From: Synergistes sp. | GTDB taxonomy: Bacteria; Synergistota; Synergistia; Synergistales; Synergistaceae | NCBI GenBank assembly: GCA_016288355.1 | Contig: JAEEYY010000189.1 | Span: 1 to 13,356, forward strand | Direction of reading: 5' to 3' | Length of the DNA: 13,356 nt | Shown here: piece after piece, positions 7,262 through 13,356 of the stretch | Numbering within the stretch: the first letter of the stretch is position 1 | Layout of the letters: every line of letters starts with the position of its first letter | Translations under genes and position numbers: made by a program | The notes under the pieces: generated by a model | Database searches by the model: none | Told to the model about the DNA's origin: nothing | What the model saw: only the letters and a program-made list of their open reading frames with translations

Positions 7262-7687
7262 ATGTTTGGGTTAATATTAAGCTGCGGTACGGTAGTGACT
7301 CTTATTATTGCGGGGTATGCAATGAAGCGCGCAGGTTTTCGCGGGAGCAGCAGGATCTTTGCCGCAGCCGCCGGGATATCATCGCTTCTTGTACTTACAG
7401 GTGCGGTGATAGCGCTCACTTCCGGTGCGTCTTCTGCAGCAGAAAGCGCTGCCGCAGCCAAAGAGATCACTGTCGGCGCGGGCATAGGCTTTATGGCGGC
7501 GTCGCTGGCTACCGGCATTGCCTGCCTGGCGGCCGGATTTGCAGTCGCAAACGTTGGTTCAGCGGCTATCGGCCTCGTAGGTGAAAAGCCGGAAATGCTC
7601 GGCACCACGCTTATCTACCTCGGGCTTGCCGAAGGTATCGCTATATACGGCATCATCATCTCGCTGCTTATAATACAGCGTCTGTAG
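7262..7687 (+). CDS. atpK: V/A-type ATPase subunit K (c-type proteolipid of the rotor ring)
   Basis: K subunits form the membrane ring whose carboxylates carry the coupling ion. The 141-residue product has four predicted membrane helices: two N-terminal ones (about 3-22 and 32-54) with no c-type glycine motif or acidic residue, an Ala/Ser-rich linker (about 55-67), and an active hairpin (about 69-102 and 110-139). The carboxylate is E124 in GLAEGIAIYG. Valine 95, in GFAVAN, lies exactly 29 residues before E124, where E. hirae NtpK has the Na+ ligand Q110 (29 before E139) and Thermus also has Gln. The residue after E124 is Gly rather than a hydroxyl residue. One carboxylate per four helices is typical of V-type rings. 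The missing Na+ ligands point to H+ coupling (inference). The ribosome binding site is AAAGGGTG. Confidence 0.92.
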   Translation: MFGLILSCGTVVTLIIAGYAMKRAGFRGSSRIFAAAAGISSLLVLTGAVIALTSGASSAAESAAAAKEITVGAGIGFMAASLATGIACLAAGFAVANVGSAAIGLVGEKPEMLGTTLIYLGLAEGIAIYGIIISLLIIQRL

Positions 7688-7697
7688 GGGCATAGGG

Positions 7698-8006
7698 TTG
7701 AAGGCCTATCTTATCAGCGACAACCACGATTCGCTGGTCGGTATGCGGCTGGCGGGCATCGACGGCGTTATCGTGCATACGCCCGAGGAAGCTTTTGCCG
7801 CTATAAGCGACGCTGTAAAAATGAAAGACCTGGCTATCCTTGCGGTAACTGAACTTGCAGCAACGCTGGCCCCTGACATTATCCAGCAGCTGCGCGAACG
7901 CGGAGATCTGCCGCTTGTCGTGGAGATTCCCGACCGGCACGGGACAAAAAGAGGGCCGGATTTTCTTACAAAATACGTACAGGAAGCGATCGGGGTCAAA
8001 ATGTAG
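7698..8006 (+). CDS. atpF: V/A-type ATPase subunit F (rotor, regulatory)
   Basis: Subunit F is a small Rossmann-like protein that binds the D shaft and modulates ATP hydrolysis. The 102-residue product has the expected length and the N-terminal pattern AYLISDNHDSLVGMRLAGIDG, with the conserved G-x-RLAG, then strands around LAILAVTE and LPLVVEIPD typical of the family. The start is TTG at 7698, the only one giving the complete first strand, with AGGGG about 8 nt upstream. It begins 10 nt after atpK. The 69 nt after its stop hold a 12-bp GC palindrome (8007-8018) and the atpE ribosome binding site. Confidence 0.93.
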   Translation: MKAYLISDNHDSLVGMRLAGIDGVIVHTPEEAFAAISDAVKMKDLAILAVTELAATLAPDIIQQLRERGDLPLVVEIPDRHGTKRGPDFLTKYVQEAIGVKM

Positions 8007-8075
8007 CGGCGCGCGCCGAACCTGTTCGTCTTCATCAACTCTGCGGATGATGATCCGTACAAGAGGTGAGATATA

Positions 8076-8690
8076 ATGAAAGAAATACCTAACGAAAAAA
8101 TAGACAATCTCAGAAACATAATACTGGAGTCTGCAAACAGCGAAAAAAAAGACGCTCTGACACAGGGACGCCGCGAGGCCGACGAATGGATAGCCGGTGA
8201 AACGGAAAAACTCCAGCACGAGACAGAGATGATTCTGCAGGATGCAAGGAAACGTTCCGAAGATATCAAGCGCAGGCAGATACTCTCAGCCGAGCGCGAG
8301 AAGGCGACAGAAGCACTGCGTCTTCAGAACAGGCTGCTTTCAGACGCCATGGGACAGCTTCAGGATAAGCTGGTGCATCTCCGCGGCCATGATGATTATA
8401 AAGATATACTTACCGGAATGTGCATAGAGGCGATCGAATCCCTGGGCACAAAAGAGAGCATCAGCATCCGTTTCTCTGCCACGGATCTTCCCATGATCGA
8501 TCCGGTTCAGCAAAAACTGCATGAAATATATCCTGACGTTTCGATCTCATTCAGCACGGATCCCGCACCTATATTGGGCGGATGCTGGGTCTCGACCGCC
8601 GACGGCAGCAGGCAGGTCAACATGGACTGGCAGAATATCACGCAGGAAATGGCCGATTCTCTTGCGGAAAGGCTGCTACCGCTGCTGTAG
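8076..8690 (+). CDS. atpE: V/A-type ATPase subunit E (peripheral stalk)
   Basis: E pairs with the small G/H-type coiled-coil subunit to build the peripheral stalks; its C-terminal domain grips the top of A3B3. The 204-residue product has the two-part architecture of the family: a charged coiled coil (about 8-98) and a compact alpha/beta domain (about 105-204) containing the conserved GGCWVSTADGSRQVNMDW segment (the usual GG-x-x-x-x-x-x-x-G pattern). The ATG is preceded by AAGAGGTGAG at good spacing. It lies between F and A, 20 nt before atpA. Confidence 0.92.
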   Translation: MKEIPNEKIDNLRNIILESANSEKKDALTQGRREADEWIAGETEKLQHETEMILQDARKRSEDIKRRQILSAEREKATEALRLQNRLLSDAMGQLQDKLVHLRGHDDYKDILTGMCIEAIESLGTKESISIRFSATDLPMIDPVQQKLHEIYPDVSISFSTDPAPILGGCWVSTADGSRQVNMDWQNITQEMADSLAERLLPLL

Positions 8691-8710
8691 GAGTATAGGA
8701 GGAATAGCCG

Positions 8711-10516
8711 TTGGAATCAAAGAATAGCTCATATACCCAGCATAGCGGCACTGTCGAGTTCGTTAACGGCCCCGTCATAAGAGCGTCTGGAATGCGTGGA
8801 TTCGCAATGAGGGAGGTCGTTAAGGTCGGTCCCAAAGCTCTGATGGGAGAGATAATAAAAATGGAAGGGGACGAGGCCACGATCCAGGTTTATGAGGATA
8901 CCGACGGCCTGCGCATCCATGAAGAGGTCGTAGGAACAGGCGAGCCCCTCTCCGTGGAGCTGGGACCGGGACTCATAGGCAGTTTCTTCGACGGCATCGG
9001 ACGTCCGCTCGATTCGCTTCTGGAAGCGGAAGGCATGTACGTGTCGCCGGGCACGTCCGTAAACATGATCAACCGCAAACGTCTGTGGGATATAACGCCG
9101 GCAGTTAAAGTCGGCGACCTTGTTTCAGGCGGGGTCGTCCTTGCAACTACACAGGAAACGCCGCTTCTTGTACACAAGATCATGACGCCTCCGGGAGTCG
9201 AGGGCGAGGTCACCTGGATAATCCCCGGCGGCAGATATCACACGGAAGGCGACGTTGCAAAGATCAGGGATGCTTTCGGAAGAGAGTTCTCCATTCCTAT
9301 AATACAGCGCTGGCCTGTACGTTCCCCGCGTCCTTACAGGGAGCGTCTTCTTCCCAACGAGCCGTTCGTAACGGGGCAGCGCGTCATAGACGGGCTTTTC
9401 CCGCTTGCAAAGGGCGGCACCGCCTGCATTCCGGGAGGTTTCGGGACCGGAAAGACGGTAACGCAGCATCAGCTTGCCAAGTGGGGCGACGCCCAGGTAG
9501 TCATCTATATCGGCTGCGGAGAGCGCGGCAATGAGATGACAGATGTTCTCGAACAGTTCCCTGTGCTTGAAGATCCGAGATCAGGGCGTCCGCTGATGGA
9601 ACGGACGATACTGATCGCAAATACATCCAACATGCCTGTCGCGGCACGTGAAGCCTCAATATACACCGGGATCACACTGGCCGAATACTTCAGGGATATG
9701 GGATACGACGTGGCGATAATGGCGGATTCCACCTCGCGCTGGGCAGAGGCGCTGCGCGAGCTTTCCGGACGTCTCGAGGAGATACCCGCGGAAGAGGGTT
9801 TCCCGGCATACCTGCCCAGCCGTCTGGCCGAATTTTACGAACGTGCGGGCAGAGTCGTCACTTTGAACGGCGAAAATGGCAGCGTAAGCGTTATAGGCGC
9901 GGTTTCGCCTCCCGGAGGAGACTTCACGGAGCCTGTCACGCGCCATACAAAAAGGTTCATACGCTGTTTCTGGGGGCTTGACAAAAACCTTGCAAACGCG
10001 CGCCACTACCCCGCTATCTCATGGACAGATTCATACAGCGAATATGCTGATGAGGTAAACGGGTGGTTCTGCACCAATATAAATCCGCGCTGGGGAGATC
10101 TGCGCGAAGAGGCAAGGAACATACTCGCCGAAGACAATAAGATACAGCAGGTAATAAAGCTCGTCGGTGAAGATGTGCTGCCGGATGACCAGCGCATAAT
10201 AGCATTTACGGCATTCCTGATAAAGAACGGCTATCTGCAGCAGAATTCCTTCGGCTCTGACTCTTTTTCGCCTCCGCTGAAAGGCTTTGAGATATTGTCG
10301 GTGATACTCGAGTTCTACCACAAGGCCATGGAACTTATACGCAAAGAAATACCGATATCACTGATAAAAGACGATGAATCTGTAGAAGCCATAACGCATC
10401 TGCGCGAACTTGCGGCGGATGACAAAGAGGGATTCGACAACCTGCGCAGACGGCTGGACGCACACCTGAACCGTGTCGCCGCCGAACGCACAAGGAAAAT
10501 AAGGGGCGGTGAGTAG
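8711..10516 (+). CDS. atpA: V/A-type ATPase catalytic subunit A
   Basis: A is the catalytic subunit that hydrolyses or makes ATP at the A/B interface. The 601-residue product has the family layout: N-terminal beta barrel (about 10-80, GTVEFVNGPVI), the V-type-specific non-homologous bulge (about 120-195, with DLVSGGVV and TPPGVEGEV), the nucleotide-binding core and a helical C-terminal domain. Walker A is GGFGTGKT (242-249, K248), the catalytic glutamate is E271 in GCGERGNE, and Walker B ends at D339 in MADSTSRWAEALRE. All catalytic residues are intact. The TTG at 8711 follows AGGAGG at 8-nt spacing and is the only start that fits. Its last codons overlap the ribosome binding site of atpB. 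Confidence 0.97.
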   Translation: MESKNSSYTQHSGTVEFVNGPVIRASGMRGFAMREVVKVGPKALMGEIIKMEGDEATIQVYEDTDGLRIHEEVVGTGEPLSVELGPGLIGSFFDGIGRPLDSLLEAEGMYVSPGTSVNMINRKRLWDITPAVKVGDLVSGGVVLATTQETPLLVHKIMTPPGVEGEVTWIIPGGRYHTEGDVAKIRDAFGREFSIPIIQRWPVRSPRPYRERLLPNEPFVTGQRVIDGLFPLAKGGTACIPGGFGTGKTVTQHQLAKWGDAQVVIYIGCGERGNEMTDVLEQFPVLEDPRSGRPLMERTILIANTSNMPVAAREASIYTGITLAEYFRDMGYDVAIMADSTSRWAEALRELSGRLEEIPAEEGFPAYLPSRLAEFYERAGRVVTLNGENGSVSVIGAVSPPGGDFTEPVTRHTKRFIRCFWGLDKNLANARHYPAISWTDSYSEYADEVNGWFCTNINPRWGDLREEARNILAEDNKIQQVIKLVGEDVLPDDQRIIAFTAFLIKNGYLQQNSFGSDSFSPPLKGFEILSVILEFYHKAMELIRKEIPISLIKDDESVEAITHLRELAADDKEGFDNLRRRLDAHLNRVAAERTRKIRGGE

Positions 10517-10517
10517 T

Positions 10518-11900
10518 ATGGCACAGGCCGAATATATCGGTGTTAAAGACATAGACGGGCCCTTTATACTGGTGGAGAACGTTGCCGGCGTCGGCTACGG
10601 GGAACTGGTGGACATCCGTGACAGCAAAGGTGTCCGCCGCCACGGCCAGGTCAAATCGCTCAGTGAAAAAGCTACGCTGGTCCAGGTCTTCAACGGGACA
10701 GAAAGTCTTGTACCGAAAAACACAAAAGTCAGGTTTTTAGGCAAACCGCTTGAAGTGCATCTTTCAAAATACATGCTGGGGCGCACCTTCAACGGATTGG
10801 GAGAACCGCGCGACGGCTGCGGGGAACTGCACGGCGGCAAACGCGTCAATATCAACGGTCTGCCTCTTAATCCCATGGCGCGCCAGTACCCGCGCGACTT
10901 CATCCACACGGGCATATCGGCGATCGACACGCTGACTACACTGATACGCGGGCAAAAGCTGCCGATATTCTCCGGCAACGGTCTGCCGCACAACAAGCTG
11001 GCAGTACAAATAGCCTCTCAGGCAAAGGTCATAGGTTCCGATGAATTTGCGGTCGTATTTGCCGGCATCGGAGTCAAACATGACGACGCCGCCTATTTTA
11101 CACAGGAGCTTTCGTCAAAGGGAAATTCAAATAATATCGTAACTTTCCTTAACCTTGCGGATGAACCTGTCATCGAACGCATTGCCACTCCCAGGATGGC
11201 GCTCACGACAGCGGAATATCTCGCTTACGAGCTGGGGATGCATGTCCTGGTAGTCATGACCGATATGACAAGCTACTGCGAAGCACTGCGCGAACTTGGC
11301 GTGGCTGCCGGAGAAGTGCCCAGCCGCAAAGGCTACCCCGCCTATCTTTACAGCGACCTCGCGTCGCTCTATGAACGTGCCGGGGTAGTGCGCGGGAAAG
11401 AAGGAAGCGTCACGCAGATCCCGATACTCACAATGCCCAACGACGACATCACGCACCCGATACCGGACCTTACCGGTTTTATAACCGAGGGGCAGATAGT
11501 GCTATCAAGAGAGCTTGACGCAAAAAATATCTATCCCCCTATCGATATCCTGACAAGCCTTTCGAGGCTTATGAAAGACGGCATAGGCAAGGGCTACACG
11601 AGGGAAGATCACCCGAGCGTCTCAAGTCAGCTGTTTGCTTCATACAGCCGCGTTCAGGATGTCCGTTCCCTCGCGGGCGTCGTGGGAGAGGATGAGCTTT
11701 CCAAAACAGATAAAGCATTTCTCTCTTTCGGGAAATTATTTGAAGAGAGATTCCTCAAGCAGGGCTATGAAGAGGGGCGTGAGATCGGTTACTCGCTGGA
11801 CAGCGCCTGGGAGATACTGGGCGAACTTCCCGCGGGCGAACTGACGCGCGTCAGCATGGCCGACATCGAGGCTCACATCAAAAAAAAGGGCAGAAAATAA
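10518..11900 (+). CDS. atpB: V/A-type ATPase regulatory subunit B
   Basis: B alternates with A in the head and contributes to the nucleotide site without a P-loop of its own. The 460-residue product has SGNGLPHNKLAVQIA (152-166) in place of a Walker A motif, EVPSRKGYPAYLYSDLA and TMPNDDITHPIPDLTGFITEGQI, all diagnostic, and R350 in SLSRLM as the arginine finger toward A. I prefer ATG 10518 over GTG 10509: GGTGAG sits 4 nt before the ATG, while the GTG has no usable ribosome binding site. With ATG the gene starts 1 nt after the atpA stop, which implies coupled translation. It is the last gene of the operon, followed by a terminator. Confidence 0.96.
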   Translation: MAQAEYIGVKDIDGPFILVENVAGVGYGELVDIRDSKGVRRHGQVKSLSEKATLVQVFNGTESLVPKNTKVRFLGKPLEVHLSKYMLGRTFNGLGEPRDGCGELHGGKRVNINGLPLNPMARQYPRDFIHTGISAIDTLTTLIRGQKLPIFSGNGLPHNKLAVQIASQAKVIGSDEFAVVFAGIGVKHDDAAYFTQELSSKGNSNNIVTFLNLADEPVIERIATPRMALTTAEYLAYELGMHVLVVMTDMTSYCEALRELGVAAGEVPSRKGYPAYLYSDLASLYERAGVVRGKEGSVTQIPILTMPNDDITHPIPDLTGFITEGQIVLSRELDAKNIYPPIDILTSLSRLMKDGIGKGYTREDHPSVSSQLFASYSRVQDVRSLAGVVGEDELSKTDKAFLSFGKLFEERFLKQGYEEGREIGYSLDSAWEILGELPAGELTRVSMADIEAHIKKKGRK

Positions 11901-11927
11901 AAGACTCTGAAACAGGCAAAAAGCTTT

Positions 11928-11961
11928 AAGGCCTGCCGAAGGGCAAGCCTTATTGTTTTTT
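11928..11961 (+). terminator. Rho-independent terminator of the ATPase operon
   Basis: AAGGCCTGCC (11928-11937) pairs with GGCAAGCCTT (11942-11951) around a GAAG tetraloop, with one internal C-A mismatch. The stem is followed by ATTGTTTTTT, a good intrinsic terminator 27 nt after the atpB stop. Confidence 0.85.
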
Positions 11962-11970
11962 CAAGAAAAC

Positions 11971-12007
11971 TTTAAAAACGGGTTTTTTACGATATAATCT
12001 ATATAAT
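11971..12007 (+). promoter_or_regulatory. Promoter of homoserine dehydrogenase gene
   Basis: A perfect TATAAT lies at 11993-11998 with TTTAAA (11971-11976) 16 bp upstream as a fair -35; a second TATAAT follows at 12002-12007. Transcription would start near 12005-12014, leaving a short leader with GGAGG at about 12025-12029 before the ATG at 12037. No leader peptide or attenuator is visible. Confidence 0.65.
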
Positions 12008-12036
12008 TTTAATCACGCAGCAACGGAGGAAACCAT

Positions 12037-13053
12037 ATGAAACACAGAATAGCCCTGGCCGGCTGTGGAAATGTCGGCACCGCGCTCCTTGAGTTACTTC
12101 ACGAAAAAAAAGATGAGCTGAAAGCCAAATATTCATTTGAATATGATGTCGTGCTGATATCCGATATCATTAAAGGCACTGTGGCAAACAAATCTGGGCT
12201 CGACCTTGAGGCCGTCCTGAACGAACTGCATCAGCACAACTCATTTGCCGCTCTCAAGCAGGACTCAGGCTCTTTAGGCGAACTTATGAAACGTTACGGA
12301 GCAACTGTTCTGGCGGAATGCACTCCCACAAACCTGAAGACCGGAGAACCGGGGCTGTCGCATATACGCGAGGCGCTCTCGTCCGGCATCAGCGTCACAA
12401 CGACCAATAAAGGGCCTCTTGCCGTGGCTTTCGATGAGCTTAAGGCAGCCGCCGAACAAAGCGGAGCAAAGTTCCTCTACGAAGGCGTAGTTATGAGCGG
12501 CACGCCTCTTATCGATATGATAAGAAACGGAATGGCCGGCTGCTCCGTCAGCGGCGTCGAAGGCATACTGAACGGTACAACGAATTTCATGCTTACGAAG
12601 ATGGGCTCAGGAGCCACTTACGATGAAGCGCTTAAGGAAGCTCAGGCGCTGGGATACGCCGAGGCTGATCCGACCGGCGACGTGGAGGGCTGGGACGCAG
12701 CCGGCAAGGTCGTCATACTTACAAAAATACTGTTCGGCAAAGATATAGCGGTAACAGAAGTCGACCGCACCGGCATCACGCAGGTAACGCCGCAGCAGGT
12801 GAGCTCCGCCGCGCAAAAGGGAAACGTAATAAAGCTTATTGCCGGAGTGGATCTCGACGAGACCGGTCTGCACCCTTATGTAAAGCCCCGCGAGATAGCG
12901 GCTTCGCACCCGCTCGCCCAGGTCGGCGGCGCAGTGAATGCCGTCACCGTAAAGACCGATAACTTAGGAGACGTTACGCTCATCGGACCGGGCGCCGGAC
13001 GGCGCGAGACCGGACAGGCGCTGCTGTCTGATATTATAAGGATGGGAAATTAG
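12037..13053 (+). CDS. hom: Homoserine dehydrogenase, short form without ACT domain
   Basis: This enzyme reduces aspartate 4-semialdehyde to homoserine with NAD(P)H, the branch point to threonine and methionine. The 338-residue product has the N-terminal nucleotide-binding loop GCGNVG (9-14), TTTNKGPLA (121-129) with K125, the substrate-domain motif GILNGTTNFML (176-186), and the family signature from A202 to K224 with the catalytic pair D220 and K224. Most bacterial enzymes run to about 430 residues with a C-terminal ACT domain for threonine feedback; that domain is absent and the gene ends cleanly before a terminator, so this is a natural short form as in several archaea. It may therefore be insensitive to threonine through ACT (inference). 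The ATG has GGAGG at 7-nt spacing. It stands alone, without thrB, thrC or aspartokinase nearby. Confidence 0.95.
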   Translation: MKHRIALAGCGNVGTALLELLHEKKDELKAKYSFEYDVVLISDIIKGTVANKSGLDLEAVLNELHQHNSFAALKQDSGSLGELMKRYGATVLAECTPTNLKTGEPGLSHIREALSSGISVTTTNKGPLAVAFDELKAAAEQSGAKFLYEGVVMSGTPLIDMIRNGMAGCSVSGVEGILNGTTNFMLTKMGSGATYDEALKEAQALGYAEADPTGDVEGWDAAGKVVILTKILFGKDIAVTEVDRTGITQVTPQQVSSAAQKGNVIKLIAGVDLDETGLHPYVKPREIAASHPLAQVGGAVNAVTVKTDNLGDVTLIGPGAGRRETGQALLSDIIRMGN

Positions 13054-13089
13054 ATCTGCCTCAAAGAACTACTCTGAAGCAGGCACAAT

Positions 13090-13136
13090 AAACAACAGAT
13101 GCGCCGCGGAAAATTTCCGCGGCGCATCTGTTGTTT
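13090..13136. terminator. Palindromic bidirectional terminator between hom and the symporter gene
   Basis: A 23-nt arm (13090-13112) is followed, after one central A, by its exact reverse complement (13114-13136). The GC-rich part of the stem (GATGCGCCGCGG and its complement) lies under an A/T loop, and AACAACA/TGTTGTT forms the base with T-rich tails on both strands. It can stop hom transcription rightward and the symporter gene leftward, since the two genes converge here. Confidence 0.88.
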
Positions 13137-13153
13137 TATCTGAGATCGTAACT

Positions 13154-13356
13154 CTATCTCTTCAATGTTCCGTCCTTAAGCTTCTGGTCGAAATCGGCAA
13201 CGAGCCTGCGAAGTTCCTTCGTGAGCAGCAGCAGACCGATAAGGTTGGGGACCGCCATGAGACCGTTCAGCGTATCTGAAAGATCCCAGAGGTTAGCAAG
13301 ATAGGTACCGCTGCCCCATGCTCCAAGCACAATGAGGACCATCCAGAGGATCTTGA
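13154..13356 (-). CDS. Alanine/glycine:cation symporter (AGCS family), C-terminal end only
   Basis: About 67 C-terminal residues are visible; the start lies beyond the right edge. The stretch WGSGTYLANLWDLSDTLNGLMAVPNLIGLLLLTKELRRL resembles the last two membrane helices of sodium:alanine symporters (AlsT/AgcS), where LSDTLNGLMAxPN is a family landmark. It ends in a charged cytoplasmic tail (DFDQKLKDGTLKR). The protein would import alanine or glycine with Na+ across the inner membrane. The reading frame runs open to the window edge. It converges on hom across the shared terminator. Confidence 0.85.
   Translation of the reverse strand, partial: KILWMVLIVLGAWGSGTYLANLWDLSDTLNGLMAVPNLIGLLLLTKELRRLVADFDQKLKDGTLKR

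Noticed and set aside
8007..8018. Perfect 12-bp palindrome of C and G after atpF.
   Set aside because: It has no spacer for a hairpin loop and no T-run; such GC palindromes are expected occasionally in GC-rich DNA.
8007..8069. A 20-codon open frame directly after the atpF stop, in the same frame, suggesting stop-codon readthrough.
   Set aside because: Subunit F normally ends at this point, the stretch is short enough to be open by chance, and its end overlaps the atpE ribosome binding site.
10509..10517. GTG at 10509 as the atpB start, giving an overlap with atpA.
   Set aside because: No ribosome binding site is correctly spaced for it, while ATG 10518 has GGTGAG right upstream.

Overview
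This 13.4 kb window looks like ordinary chromosome of an anaerobic bacterium. Its core is a complete nine-gene operon for a V/A-type rotary ATPase (3098-11900, + strand). Moderate GC content, frequent GTG/TTG starts, a bacterial V-type ATPase with a four-helix K subunit, a BMP-family binding protein and an AGCS-type symporter together fit a member of Synergistota such as a Cloacibacillus-like organism. That assignment is inference from gene content; there is no rRNA or marker gene here to settle it.

Layout. The left part (1-2915) is read on the minus strand. In transcription order it holds an archaeal/cyanobacterial-type CobT (cobalamin lower-ligand activation), a BMP-family periplasmic binding protein with its own likely promoter, and the 5' part of a YchF-type P-loop ATPase cut by the window edge. 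A 416-bp stretch between cobT and the BMP gene carries that promoter and otherwise no gene I recognise. A 182-bp divergent region (2916-3097) separates cobT from the ATPase operon and holds a 10-bp-stem hairpin and overlapping candidate promoters.

The ATPase operon runs D - G/H-like stalk subunit - C - I - K - F - E - A - B, with short gaps or overlaps. It is closed by an intrinsic terminator at 11928-11961. A and B form the catalytic head, D and F the central rotor, C the coupling collar, E and the small coiled-coil protein the peripheral stalks, and I and K the membrane ion channel and rotor ring. All catalytic and ion-path residues I checked are present. The gene order is unusual because rotor subunit D leads the operon, far from A-B, and a hairpin lies over its stop codon. 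The K subunit has one carboxylate (E124) and lacks the usual Na+-ligand glutamine, which favours H+ over Na+ coupling.

The right part holds a short homoserine dehydrogenase without an ACT domain (12037-13053) behind its own promoter. A near-perfect 23-bp-arm palindromic bidirectional terminator follows, then the C-terminal end of an alanine/glycine:cation symporter converging on the minus strand. I found no CRISPR, tRNA, rRNA, insertion sequence or phage gene. I do not see a previously undescribed system; the points of interest are the operon architecture, the K subunit and the divergent control region.
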